Below, in pieces: positions 39,706 to 60,320 of a stretch of DNA of 64,000 nucleotides (positions are counted from its first letter, which is position 1; every line of letters starts with the position of its first letter). Made by a program: the position numbers and the translations under genes. Origin of the DNA: DASQGA01 sp963762085 (lineage in GTDB: Bacteria; Actinomycetota; Thermoleophilia; Gaiellales; Gaiellaceae). Where the stretch lies: NCBI GenBank assembly GCA_963762085.1, contig CAVXJD010000005.1:124001-188000 (forward strand), in the 5' to 3' direction. The notes beneath the pieces are model-generated. The model had not been told where the DNA came from and ran no database searches. It saw only the letters and a program-made list of their open reading frames with translations.

Positions 39706-39909
39706 TTACCTTCTCTCCAGAGTGTTTGCCCGCTGCGCCTGAATGGTCAGGATCCGGGCGATGTCGCGTTTGGTCAGGTTCAGCCGCGCGCTGTTCTCGA
39801 GCGCGCCGGTCGCCGCCTGAAAGCGGAGGTTGAAAAGCTCCTCACGGCTCTCCGCCAGGCGCTTGCCGAGCTCCTCGTCGCTGAGCTCCCGCAGCTCTCT
39901 AGCCCTCAA
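39706..39909 (-). CDS. rpmC: Large-subunit ribosomal protein L29
   Basis: 67 residues: RELRELSDEELGKRLAESRE and LFNLRFQAATGALENSARL are standard. It lies beside the peptide exit and contacts signal recognition particle in other bacteria. It overlaps rplP by 11 bases. Confidence 0.97.
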   Translation of the reverse strand: MRARELRELSDEELGKRLAESREELFNLRFQAATGALENSARLNLTKRDIARILTIQAQRANTLERR

Positions 39910-40323
39910 AGAGATCAGCCTCCCGCTTTACGAACCTCGTCTTGACCGGCAACTTCATGCTCGCGAGGCGCATCGCCTCGCGAGCGAGATCCTCGGGGAC
40001 GCCCGCAAGCTCGAACATGACGCGACCCGGCTTGACGACCGCCACCCAGTGCTCGGGCGATCCCTTCCCGGAGCCCATGCGTGTCTCGGCGGGCTTCTGC
40101 GTGACCGGCTTGTCCGGGAAGATGTTGATCCAGACCTTGCCGCCGCGCTTGATCTTCCTGGTCATGGCGATACGAGCCGCTTCGATCTGGCGATTGGTCA
40201 CCCAGGCGGTCTCGAGCGACTTCAGTCCGAAGTCGCCGAAGTTGACCTGCTGCTGGCCCTTGGCGGCTCCTCGCCGGCGGCCGCGGTGTTGCTTCCGGAA
40301 CTTTGTCTTTCGCGGGAGCAGCA

Positions 40324-40324
<1 letters not shown>
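39899..40324 (-). CDS. rplP: Large-subunit ribosomal protein L16
   Basis: 141 residues. MLLPRKTKFRKQHRGRRRG and KPAETRMGSGKGSPEHWVAV are conserved. It is near the A site and helps tRNA placement. It follows rpsC by one base of overlap. Confidence 0.98.
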
Positions 40325-41363
<1,039 letters not shown>

Positions 41364-41364
<1 letters not shown>

Positions 41365-42041
41365 TAAGACTCCTCTTTCTTCTTCCGTGGCGCGCGCTTC
41401 GGCTTTTCCGCCGCATCGGCGGCAGCCTTGGGCTTCGCGGCGCGCTTGGGCTTTGCTTCGGCCTTTGGCTTGGCCTCGGACGTGGATCTCGCCTTCTCAG
41501 TCGGCTCGTCGGCCTTCTTTCGGGGGACGCGCTTCGGCTTCTCGGCCTGGGTCGCGACGTCCTCGGCCTGCTGGTCGGGTGCCTGCGCCGGCTTCGGCTT
41601 CTCCGCTGCGGGCGCCGTCTCCGGCTCCGCCGCCGGCGGCTCGATCACCACGGAGCCTCGCGGCTCCGGAATCACCTCTCCGCTCGGCATCGCGAGCGTG
41701 ACCGTGATGTGGCAGGTCCGCTTCTTGATCCTGGCGACCCGGCCGCGTGCGCGAGCACGCCACCGCTTCAGCGTCGGTCCGGCGCCCACATAGGCGCCCG
41801 AGACGTAGAGGTCGTCGCCGACCAGCCCGTGGTTCGTCTCCGCGTTCGCGACAGCAGACGTGAGGACGCGCTCCACGTCTCTGGCTGCGTCCCGCTCGAG
41901 GAACGCCAGGACGGCCCGCGCCTCCGGAACCGTGCGGCCGCGGATCTGGTCCACGACGAGCTGGGTCTTCCGCGGGGCGGCTCGCACGTACTTCGCCTCC
42001 GCGCGCACTTCCGTGCGCGGTGCTTCTTCGACCGTCGCCAC
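41364..42041 (-). CDS. rplV: Large-subunit ribosomal protein L22 with Lys/Ala-rich C-terminal tail
   Basis: 225 residues against about 110-115 normally. The core (to about 118) has RAAPRKTQLVVDQIRGRTV and RARGRVARIKKRTCHITV. The rest is low-complexity, mainly Lys, Ala, Pro and Glu. L22 lines the exit tunnel, and its C-terminus lies near the tunnel exterior, so the tail could project outward. It overlaps rpsS and rpsC by one base each. Confidence 0.96.
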
Positions 42042-42319
42042 TATCTAACTTTCGCCTGCCTGTCGCCGGAATGTCCGCGAAAGGTCCGGGTGGGCGCGAA
42101 CTCGCCGAGCTTGTGGCCGACCATCGACTCAGTTACGAACACGGGCACGTGCTTACGGCCGTCGTGCACGGCGATCGTGTGGCCGACCATCTCGGGGAAG
42201 ACCGTGGAGGTGCGCGACCACGTCCGGACCGGCCGCTTCGCGCCCGAGGTGTTCATCTCGTTGATTCGCTGCATGAGCCGTTCTTCGACCCAGGGCCCTT
42301 TCTTCGAAGATCTAGACAC
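42041..42319 (-). CDS. rpsS: Small-subunit ribosomal protein S19
   Basis: 92 residues: MSRSSKKGPWVEERLMQRI and VTESMVGHKLGEFAPTRTF are standard. It sits in the 30S head near S13. It directly follows rplB. Confidence 0.98.
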   Translation of the reverse strand: MSRSSKKGPWVEERLMQRINEMNTSGAKRPVRTWSRTSTVFPEMVGHTIAVHDGRKHVPVFVTESMVGHKLGEFAPTRTFRGHSGDRQAKVR

Positions 42320-43162
42320 TTACCGCCTTTCCTTGCCGCGGCGGCGGCCGCGGACGATGAGCTTGTCGGAGTCCTTGTGCTTCTTGCGCGTGCGCTTGCC
42401 GAGCGTCGGAACGCCCCACGGGGTGACCGGATGCCGGCCGCCCTTCGACTTGCCCTCTCCGCCCCCGTGTGGATGATCCACGGGGTTCATGGCAGAGCCG
42501 CGGACGGTCGGTCGCTTGCCGAGCCAGCGGCTGCGTCCCGCCTTGCCGCTGTTCTGGTTCTCGTGGTCGACGTTACCCACCTGCCCGACGGTTGCGCGGC
42601 AGGTGAGCGGTACCCGGCGCATCTCGCCCGAAGGGACACGGAGCACGGCAAAACCGCCGTCCTTGGCGACGAGCTGGACTCCGGCTCCCGCGCTGCGCGC
42701 CATCTGGCCGCCGCGGCCCGGTTTCAGCTCGACGTTGTGGACGAGCGTTCCGGTCGGGATGTTCGCAAGCGGCAGAGCGTTTCCCGGCTTGATGTCTGCG
42801 TTCGGCCCTGATTCGACCTTCTGCCCCACCTGGATTCGCGCCGGCGCGAGGATGTAGGACTTGGCGCCGTCCGCGTAGTGGAGCAGGGCGATCCGCGCCG
42901 ACCGGTTCGGGTCGTACTCGATCGCCGCGACCTTCGCAGGCACGCCGTCCTTCGTCCGCTTGAAGTCGACGACCCGGTACCGGCGCTTGTGGCCGCCGCC
43001 CTGGTGCCGCGTCGTGATGCGCCCGTTGTTGTTCCGGCCGCCCGTCCTCTTCACGGGCTCGAGCAGGCTCTTCTCCGGCGTCGTCTTGGTGACCTCCTCG
43101 AAGGTCGAGACGCTCCGGAAGCGCCGGCCCGGGCTTGTCGGCTTGTACTTGCGAATGGGCAT
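42320..43162 (-). CDS. rplB: Large-subunit ribosomal protein L2
   Basis: 280 residues. NNNGRITTRHQGGGHKRRYR and the C-terminal MNPVDHPHGGGEGKSKGGRH are hallmark L2 motifs, including the peptidyl-transferase-proximal His. It is separated from rplW by two bases. Confidence 0.98.
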   Translation of the reverse strand: MPIRKYKPTSPGRRFRSVSTFEEVTKTTPEKSLLEPVKRTGGRNNNGRITTRHQGGGHKRRYRVVDFKRTKDGVPAKVAAIEYDPNRSARIALLHYADGAKSYILAPARIQVGQKVESGPNADIKPGNALPLANIPTGTLVHNVELKPGRGGQMARSAGAGVQLVAKDGGFAVLRVPSGEMRRVPLTCRATVGQVGNVDHENQNSGKAGRSRWLGKRPTVRGSAMNPVDHPHGGGEGKSKGGRHPVTPWGVPTLGKRTRKKHKDSDKLIVRGRRRGKERR

Positions 43163-43164
43163 GC

Positions 43165-43461
43165 CTAGACCGCGACTCCTTCGAAGATCTCGATCCGGTC
43201 GCCGGCACGTAGCTGGACGATCGCCTTCTTCCAGCCCGGCCTCGTGCCCTTCGACGTTCCCCGGCGCTTCGGCTTCGCCTGCACCTTGACGATGTTGACG
43301 CCCTCGACCTTGACGTCGAAGAGCTCCTCGACGGCCTGGCGGATCTGGGTCTTGTGCGCCTTCTCGTGGACCCGGAACGAGTACTTGTTGTTCTCGATCA
43401 GGCTGTAGCTCTTCTCGGAGACGACCGGAGCGATCAGCACTTGACGGGACGACAGGCTCAT
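43165..43461 (-). CDS. rplW: Large-subunit ribosomal protein L23
   Basis: 98 residues: APVVSEKSYSLIENNKYSFR and EELFDVKVEGVNIVKVQAK. It is the exit-tunnel docking site for trigger factor and SRP. The ATG 43461 overlaps the rplD stop (ATGA); the longer open frame is a shadow. Confidence 0.97.
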   Translation of the reverse strand: MSLSSRQVLIAPVVSEKSYSLIENNKYSFRVHEKAHKTQIRQAVEELFDVKVEGVNIVKVQAKPKRRGTSKGTRPGWKKAIVQLRAGDRIEIFEGVAV

Positions 43462-44105
43462 GAGTGCCGCCCTCCTCCGTCCGCCATCTGCTGGACCCGG
43501 TCGAGCGCAGCCTGGGAGACGAGCACGGATCGGGCCCAGACGAGCGCGCCGACCTCGAGCTCGGCCGGCTCGACGACGAGCGAGCGCTCGATGTTCCGGA
43601 ATGACTTGACGAGCGGTATCTCGTCGCGCTCGGCGATCACTAGGAGAGGAAAGTCCTTGCCCCAGGCGGTGGCGAGGGCGATAGCGCTCTTGGTCGAGGG
43701 CTCGGAGAAGTCCCCGGCGTCCAGCACGGCCAGCGTCCCCTGCTGTGCGTGGTAGGAAAGCGCTCCGCGGAGCGCGGCCTTGCGTGCCTTCCGGTTCACC
43801 TTGACGTCGAAGGAGCGGTTGTTGGGCGGGAAGGCCATACCGCCGCCCGTCCACTGCGGCGCCCGCGTCGTGCCTGCGCGGGCACGGCCGGTGCCCTTCT
43901 GCCGCCACGGCTTCGTCCGGCCGCCCGAGACGAGGCCGCGAGACTTTCCGCCGCGGGTGTTCGCGCGTGCCGCGGACATCTCCGAACGTACGGTCTCGTG
44001 GATCAGATGCGGCTTCACGTCGGCGGTGAAGACGGCCTCTGCGAGCGTCACGTCTTTCGACTTCTTGCCGGCGAGGTCGAGCAGGGGTGCTTTCGGAGCG
44101 GCCAT
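43458..44105 (-). CDS. rplD: Large-subunit ribosomal protein L4
   Basis: 215 residues. RANTRGGKSRGLVSGGRTKPWRQKGTGRARAG is the tunnel-loop motif (split as GGKSRGLVSGGRTKPW and RQKGTGRARAG). In other bacteria L4 represses the S10 operon. It lies five bases after rplC. Confidence 0.98.
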   Translation of the reverse strand: MAAPKAPLLDLAGKKSKDVTLAEAVFTADVKPHLIHETVRSEMSAARANTRGGKSRGLVSGGRTKPWRQKGTGRARAGTTRAPQWTGGGMAFPPNNRSFDVKVNRKARKAALRGALSYHAQQGTLAVLDAGDFSEPSTKSAIALATAWGKDFPLLVIAERDEIPLVKSFRNIERSLVVEPAELEVGALVWARSVLVSQAALDRVQQMADGGGRHS

Positions 44106-44109
44106 GCGT

Positions 44110-44730
44110 CTACCTGAGGTCCTCGCGGATGACGACGATGCCGTTCTTGTGGCCGGGAACCGCGCCCTTCAGAAGGAGCAGGTTCTGCTCGGTGTCCCGG
44201 TCGACGACCGTGAGGCCGACCTGGGTGATGCGCTTGTTGCCCATCTGGCCGGGCATCTTCTGACCCTTGAAGACGCGCGAAGGCGTCGCGGAGGCCCCGA
44301 TCGACCCGGGCGCGCGCACGTTGTGCGAGCCGTGGCTGACCGGGCCGCGAGCGAAGTTGTGCCGCTTGATCGTCCCCTGGAACCCCTTCCCGATCGAGAT
44401 CCCGGAGACCTTGACCTTGTCCCCCGGCTCGAAGGCCTCGACGGTCATGGTCTCGCCCGGCGTCAGCTCGTGCGCCCCACGGATCTCGACCAGCTTTCGG
44501 TGCGGCCCGACGCCGTGCTTCTTCAGATGCCCGAGCCTCGGCCGCTGAAGCTTGCGCTCCGGCACCGCGTCAAAGGCCAGCTGGACGGCGTCGTAGCCGT
44601 CCGTGTCCGCCATCCGGATCGACACCACGGGGCAGGGCCCCGCCTCGATCACCGTCACGGGCGTGAGCGAACCGGTCTCCGGGTCGAAGACCTGCGTCAT
44701 CCCGAGCTTGCGTCCGACGATGCCCTTCAT
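44110..44730 (-). CDS. rplC: Large-subunit ribosomal protein L3
   Basis: 206 residues. MKGIVGRKLGMTQVFD opens it; GKGFQGTIKRHNFARGPVSHGS is the peptidyl-transferase-proximal loop (GKGFQGTIKRHNF, RGPVSHGS). It follows rpsJ by one base. Confidence 0.98.
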   Translation of the reverse strand: MKGIVGRKLGMTQVFDPETGSLTPVTVIEAGPCPVVSIRMADTDGYDAVQLAFDAVPERKLQRPRLGHLKKHGVGPHRKLVEIRGAHELTPGETMTVEAFEPGDKVKVSGISIGKGFQGTIKRHNFARGPVSHGSHNVRAPGSIGASATPSRVFKGQKMPGQMGNKRITQVGLTVVDRDTEQNLLLLKGAVPGHKNGIVVIREDLR

Positions 44731-44731
44731 C

Positions 44732-45040
44732 TCAGAGCTTGATCTCGATGTCGACGCCCGCCGGGAGGTCGAGCCGCATCAGCGAGTCGACCGTCTTCGG
44801 GGTCGGCGAGTGGATGTCGATCAGGCGCTTGTGCGTGCGCACCTCGAAGTGCTCGCGGCTGTCCTTGTCCTTGAACGGGCTGCGGAGAACCGTGTAGCGG
44901 TTGTTCTCGGTGGGCAGGGGCACGGGACCGGTGACCGTCGCACCGGTCCGTTGCGCCGTCTCGACGATCGACACGGCCGACCGGTCGAGTTGCGTGTGGT
45001 CGTAGCCCTTGAGGCGGATGCGGATCTTGGCTTGAGCCAT
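44732..45040 (-). CDS. rpsJ: Small-subunit ribosomal protein S10 (NusE)
   Basis: 102 residues: IRIRLKGYDHTQLDRSAVSI and RTHKRLIDIHSPTPKTVDSL are standard. It also links the ribosome to NusG during coupled transcription. It lies 5 bases after tuf with no separate leader, so the S10 operon is probably continuous with the str operon. Confidence 0.98.
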   Translation of the reverse strand: MAQAKIRIRLKGYDHTQLDRSAVSIVETAQRTGATVTGPVPLPTENNRYTVLRSPFKDKDSREHFEVRTHKRLIDIHSPTPKTVDSLMRLDLPAGVDIEIKL

Positions 45041-45045
45041 GTGTC

Positions 45046-46236
<1,191 letters not shown>

Positions 46237-46252
46237 TAGTCCTCCGTGTCCT

Positions 46253-48361
<2,109 letters not shown>

Positions 48362-48373
48362 CGGAAGACCCCG

Positions 48374-48844
48374 CTACCACCGGTAGTGCGCGAAAGCCTT
48401 GTTGGCCTGCGCCATTCGGTAGAGGTCGTCCTTGCGCTTGAAGGCGCCGCCCTGCTGGTTGATCGCATCGAGGATCTCGCCCGCGAGCTTCTCCTGCATG
48501 TGCTTCTCTCGCCGGTCGCGCGAGTAGCTGACGATCCAGCGCACGGCCAACGTTCGCGCACGGCGCTGAGGCACCTCGATCGGAACCTGGTAGTTGGCGC
48601 CGCCGACGCGGCGTGAGCGAACCTCGAGCACGGGCGTCACCGTCTTCACGGCCTGCTCGAGCACGTCGACGGGCGGCTTGCCCGTCTTCTCGCCGACGGC
48701 ATCGAGGGCCTCGTAGACAATCCGCTCCGCGATGGACTTCTTCCCGCGCGTCATCACCTTGTTGATCACCTGGGTGACGAGCTTCGAGTTGTAGACGGGA
48801 TCCGGATCGAGCTCGCGAATCGCAACTTCGGCACGACGCGGCAC
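48374..48844 (-). CDS. rpsG: Small-subunit ribosomal protein S7
   Basis: 156 residues: MPRRAEVAIRELDPDPVYNS and the C-terminal RKDDLYRMAQANKAFAHYRW are standard. It nucleates 30S head assembly and in other bacteria represses the str operon. Confidence 0.98.
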   Translation of the reverse strand: MPRRAEVAIRELDPDPVYNSKLVTQVINKVMTRGKKSIAERIVYEALDAVGEKTGKPPVDVLEQAVKTVTPVLEVRSRRVGGANYQVPIEVPQRRARTLAVRWIVSYSRDRREKHMQEKLAGEILDAINQQGGAFKRKDDLYRMAQANKAFAHYRW

Positions 48845-49219
48845 TTACACCCCGCCCTTCTTGGCGCCGTATCGCGAGCGCGCCTGGCGGCGGTCGGACA
48901 CGCCGGCGGTATCCAACGCGGCGCGGATCACCTTGTAGCGGACGCCCGGAAGATCCTTGACCCGGCCGCCGCGGACCAGCACGACCGAATGCTCCTGAAG
49001 ATTGTGTCCCTCGCCAGGAATGTAGGTGGTGACCTCCATCCCGTTCGTGAGGCGGACTCGGGCAACCTTGCGTAGGGCCGAATTCGGCTTCTTCGGAGTG
49101 ACCGTGAAGACGCGCGTGCAGACGCCCCGCTTCTGGGGCGCTCCGCGCAACGCGGGCGTCTTGGTCTTGCTGGTGGGCGCAGTGCGGCCCTTCCGGACGA
49201 GCTGATTCACGGTCGGCAC
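48845..49219 (-). CDS. rpsL: Small-subunit ribosomal protein S12
   Basis: 124 residues from the GTG 49219 (VPTVNQLVRKGRTAPTSKTK), which matches the universal N-terminus; a longer ATG start at 49258 adds atypical residues. The loop TPKKPNSALRKVARVRL has the lysine usually mutated in streptomycin resistance, and LVRGGRVKDLPGVRY has the second such lysine, so the sequence is wild type at both. First gene of the str operon. Confidence 0.96.
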   Translation of the reverse strand: MPTVNQLVRKGRTAPTSKTKTPALRGAPQKRGVCTRVFTVTPKKPNSALRKVARVRLTNGMEVTTYIPGEGHNLQEHSVVLVRGGRVKDLPGVRYKVIRAALDTAGVSDRRQARSRYGAKKGGV

Positions 49220-49304
49220 GAGTGTTTCGAGGTCTCCTGGTCGAGGGTCTTCACGCAAAGAAAGCTCGGCGCAGGCAGCTGTTGCCCACCCCGAACCTCG
49301 CGGA

Positions 49305-49313
49305 ATGGTAGCA
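49305..49313 (-). promoter_or_regulatory. Putative extended -10 of the str operon
   Basis: TGCTACCAT lies about 90 bases before rpsL on the minus strand. Similar boxes precede rpoB (TGCTACCCT), rpmG (GGCTACCAT) and the NlpC/P60 gene (TGTTACCAT). A convincing -35 was not found. Confidence 0.42.
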
Positions 49314-49353
49314 GCAACGGGTCGCCCATGACGTCGGGCTCCGGGGGTATCAA

Positions 49354-50583
49354 ATGTGGAAAAACGCCTCTATTGTCCGTTTAGCGGCCCTACGACACCG
49401 GATGGCGACCGGGATGACTTTGTATTTCGAGACGACGACGTGGATAGCGGTCGGCGCTGCGGTCAGCGCCGTCGCAATCGCGCTCGTCGTCGCAATCGTC
49501 CTAATGGTGCTCGTGCTGCGCTCGCGGCGCGAACAGCAGGATCCCGACGTGGAGCGCATGCTCCAGGAGTCCGACGCTCGCTTCGAGCAGATGCTCGAGG
49601 ATCTTTCGCGGGAGCTCTTGCGTGCTCGGGAGGAGAGCCAGCGGTCACAGAGGCTCGCGAGCCTCGGCGGCTCGATCGACCTCGACTCGGTCGCACGCCA
49701 CCTGGTCGAAGCAGCGCTCGACCTCGCTCCAGCCGAGGCAGCCATGGTGGTCGTCTCCCAGCCCGGGAGCGAACCCGTCGTCGCGACGGCCGGGATGACC
49801 CCGGAGGAGGCGGAGCGCCAGCTGGTCGGCGGTGGGCCGGACGGCGGCGAGACGCGCGCCATCACGATCAACTACCGCTATGCGGACGAGAGCTCGGGCG
49901 ACGAAACCCTGATCCGCGGCGGTTTGATGATCCCCCTCCTCGCGAATGGCGGCGCGATCGGCAGCCTGGGGGTGTTCTGGCGGGGCCGGGAGCGACAGCT
50001 CTCCGAGCTGGAGCTTGGCGAGCTCGAAGAGCTGGCCGCGGCGGCGGCGCCCGTGATCGAGAACGCCCGCCGGTTTCGAGAGGCGCGGCAGCTGGCCGAC
50101 CTCGATGCGCTCACCAGCCTGCACAACCGCCGGTTCTTTCACGATGCGCTCGCACGCGAATGTGCGCGCGCAACACGCTACGAGCGCTCGCTCGCGCTGC
50201 TCGTGTTCGACATCGACGACTTCAAGTCGATCAACGACCAGGAAGGCCACCTGGGCGGTGATCACGTGCTGGCCCAGCTGGGCGAGCGTGTTCTGTCCGT
50301 GATCCGGAGCTCCGACCTGGGCTGCCGAATCGGCGGCGACGAATTCGCGGTCATCCTGCCCGAGTCAGCCCTGGTGGACGCCGACCAGCTCTTTCGCCGA
50401 CTGCAGTTTGCCGTTGCGAACCGCTCGACTGGCCCCGCAGACCGTCTACGCATCTCCGCAGGGGTGGCGGAGCTGCGGCCGAACGACGATCCGGTCTCGT
50501 TCTTCGAGCGTGCGGACGATGCGCTCTACGAGGCCAAGCAGGCCGGCAAGGGACGCGCAATCGCAGGCAACGACACGCCTTGA
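49354..50583 (+). CDS. Membrane-anchored GAF-GGDEF diguanylate cyclase
   Basis: 409 residues. A membrane helix (about 30-55) is followed by a short coiled coil, a GAF-like domain (about 105-240) and a GGDEF domain. GGDEF is intact at 327-331 (RIGGDEFAVIL) and the RxxD inhibitory site RSSD lies five residues before it (318-321), so the enzyme should make c-di-GMP from two GTP with product feedback. The start may be ATG 49354 or the later 49402 or 49414. It lies between rpoC and rpsL on the opposite strand, convergent with rpoC. Confidence 0.93.
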   Translation: MWKNASIVRLAALRHRMATGMTLYFETTTWIAVGAAVSAVAIALVVAIVLMVLVLRSRREQQDPDVERMLQESDARFEQMLEDLSRELLRAREESQRSQRLASLGGSIDLDSVARHLVEAALDLAPAEAAMVVVSQPGSEPVVATAGMTPEEAERQLVGGGPDGGETRAITINYRYADESSGDETLIRGGLMIPLLANGGAIGSLGVFWRGRERQLSELELGELEELAAAAAPVIENARRFREARQLADLDALTSLHNRRFFHDALARECARATRYERSLALLVFDIDDFKSINDQEGHLGGDHVLAQLGERVLSVIRSSDLGCRIGGDEFAVILPESALVDADQLFRRLQFAVANRSTGPADRLRISAGVAELRPNDDPVSFFERADDALYEAKQAGKGRAIAGNDTP

Positions 50584-50774
50584 GGGCGTGCCAAGTTCTC
50601 CCCAGCCTCCTGTGAGTTCTGTGGATAACCGAGGACGGGCCGAGCCCGCCGTGCCACAGTCGCCGCCGCAGAATGTAGAAGAATCGAGCAGGTTGCGCTA
50701 GACCCCGCCCGTGAGAACTTTTCGCAAAGAGCGGGGTTCTTCGAACGGGAGCTCGCCGGCCATTGGAACGCGAA

Positions 50775-50797
50775 GGGGCGAGGAAATTCCCCGCCCC
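50775..50797. terminator. Bidirectional hairpin between the diguanylate cyclase and rpoC
   Basis: GGGGCGAGGAA and TTCCCCGCCCC pair over ten of eleven positions around a one-base centre. It lies in the 240-base gap (50584-50823) between the convergent genes. There is no T-run, so the terminator call rests on position and stem strength. Nothing else was recognised in that gap. Confidence 0.45.
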
Positions 50798-50823
50798 AAC
50801 GACCATTCCGTTCCGGACGACTT

Positions 50824-55413
<4,590 letters not shown>

Positions 55414-55447
55414 AGCGTCTCCATCCTCATTTCGTTTCGTGCCACGC

Positions 55448-55502
55448 GGGCCGGACAAGTCCGGCCCCTACAGGGTCCGTAGGGGCGGGATTTCATTCCG
55501 CC
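55448..55502. repeat. Cluster of three inverted repeats in the rpoB-rpoC gap
   Basis: Three hairpins follow each other: GGGCCGGAC-AA-GTCCGGCCC (55448-55467), CCCCTAC-N7-GTAGGGG (55465-55485) and GGCGGGA-N5-TTCCGCC (55484-55502). The first two share a few bases. This dense palindromic layout is typical of dispersed repeats (REP or MITE-like), but only one copy is in the window. It lies in the transcribed spacer between rpoB and rpoC, overlapping the alternative rpoC start at 55458. Confidence 0.7.
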
Positions 55503-55519
55503 TGCGGCCCTCGGGTCCG

Positions 55520-59161
<3,642 letters not shown>

Positions 59162-59256
59162 GAACGAAGCCTCCCTCTAGGCAGGACGAACGGATAAAGA
59201 CGGGATCGGAATCCGATAAAAACAGTGGAGAACGCGGAGGAGCGGCGCGACCTATC

Positions 59257-59286
59257 AGGGTAGCAGAGGCAGACGTTCCCCCGCAA
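59257..59286 (-). promoter_or_regulatory. Putative rpoB promoter
   Basis: On the minus strand TTGCGG (59281-59286) and an extended -10 TGCTACCCT (box 59257-59262) are separated by 18 bases, about 95 bases before the rpoB TTG. Position and spacing fit a main rpoBC promoter, so rpoBC would be transcribed apart from rplJL. Confidence 0.55.
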
Positions 59287-59349
59287 GCGCATACCTGCGG
59301 AGACCGCCGTTCTGAAGCCGCACTCTACACCTTTTTCGCATGAACGCCA

Positions 59350-59373
59350 GAGGAGGCGCCGTGGCGCCCCCTC
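59350..59373 (-). terminator. GC-rich hairpin after the secreted protein gene
   Basis: GAGGAGGCGCC and GGCGCCCCCTC pair at ten of eleven positions with a two-base apex, 21 bases after the stop of the secreted protein on the minus strand and upstream of the rpoB promoter. No T-run follows, so terminator function is likely but not certain. Confidence 0.5.
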
Positions 59374-59394
59374 TGATCGATCGGTTCGCAGCTT

Positions 59395-60138
59395 CTAGAG
59401 ACTGGCGGCGAACGCCTTGACGGCGCGTGCGGCAGCCAGAAGCGCATCGTCCGCGCCGGCCACAGCAGGGTCCGAAACGGTGTCCGTCACGGTGCCCGTG
59501 GTGTCTCCGGTGCCGTCCGCGGCCGGAGGAGTGGTCGTGCCGGTCCCGTCGACGGGATCACAGACAGGCACCTCGGTGGTATCCGAGCTGTCCTCGTCCA
59601 CAGCAGGCGCCTCGGTGGTATCCGAGCTGACTTCGTCGGCAGCTGTTACCTCGGTCGTCTCGACTGCGGCCGGGGCCACCGCTTCACAAGCGGCGTCGGG
59701 CTCTGCCGGAACCTCCGTCGTCTCCTCCTCGCTGCCATTGGCAACGCCAGAGACGCACTTGCCGAACGCGTTGGCGCCGTTCGTGTTCGTCCCGTAGTCG
59801 CTGACGAACTGCTCTGCGCCACGCTCCTCGAGTCGGGTCTTGCAGGTCCAGGCCGGGTTTGTCTTCTCGGCGCTCGGCTCCTCGACCTCCACAGCGTCGT
59901 CCGCGGCCAGCGCGTCGCCGGCCTCCTCGGCTACGGCTGCCTCATGCTTCTTCGCCTTCTTGACCTTCACGGCCTTCGTCGCGTGGCCCTTGCCTTCATG
60001 CTTCGAGCCGTGCGCGGCCGATTGCGAGTGCGTGGTCTGGGCGTGACTCTTTCCGTTGCCCCCGCCGTTCTTCGCGGCGGCGCCAGAGGTGACGACCAGC
60101 GTGGCGGCGAGCGCGAGCAGAAGTACCTTGAACTTCAT
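59395..60138 (-). CDS. Secreted low-complexity protein between rplL and rpoB
   Basis: 247 residues from ATG 60138 (MKFKVLLLALAATLVVTSGA), an export signal. A His/Lys-rich stretch follows (GKSHAQTTHSQSAAHGSKHE), then an acidic stretch, then a small motif with two cysteines: WTCKTRLEERGAEQFVSDYG and NANAFGKCVS-like NGANAFGKCVS. That Cys-containing segment recurs, from memory, in secreted proteins of this actinobacterial group. The rest is Thr/Asp/Glu/Ala-rich with repeats such as SSDTTE. No function is assigned. Its place between rplL and rpoB is unusual, and it has its own terminator-like hairpins on both sides. Confidence 0.8.
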   Translation of the reverse strand: MKFKVLLLALAATLVVTSGAAAKNGGGNGKSHAQTTHSQSAAHGSKHEGKGHATKAVKVKKAKKHEAAVAEEAGDALAADDAVEVEEPSAEKTNPAWTCKTRLEERGAEQFVSDYGTNTNGANAFGKCVSGVANGSEEETTEVPAEPDAACEAVAPAAVETTEVTAADEVSSDTTEAPAVDEDSSDTTEVPVCDPVDGTGTTTPPAADGTGDTTGTVTDTVSDPAVAGADDALLAAARAVKAFAASL

Positions 60139-60272
60139 CCTGAACCTCCGTGGGTGCGGCTTTTCCCGGTCTTGCACTACTTCGGCCGCGCGCGAGCCTT
60201 TCCACACCACGAACCCCCGGACGGGTGAGCGACCTTACGACCTCTTCACATGACGAAAAGGGGCCAAAACGC

Positions 60273-60300
60273 CGGAAGGGCAGCCTCGGCCGCCCTTCCG
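60273..60300 (-). terminator. Rho-independent terminator after rplL
   Basis: CGGAAGGGC pairs with GCCCTTCCG across a 10-base loop 20 bases after the rplL stop, and GCGTTTTGG follows on the minus strand. It should end or attenuate the rplKAJL transcript, leaving the secreted gene and rpoBC to their own promoters. Confidence 0.75.
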
Positions 60301-60320
60301 TCCGTGTGAATTCGGTCTCT

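Noticed and set aside
38846..39945. Plus-strand open frames over rpsQ
   Set aside because: They are Gly/Leu/Ser/Arg low-complexity shadows of the Glu/Ala/Pro repeats in the S17 extension.
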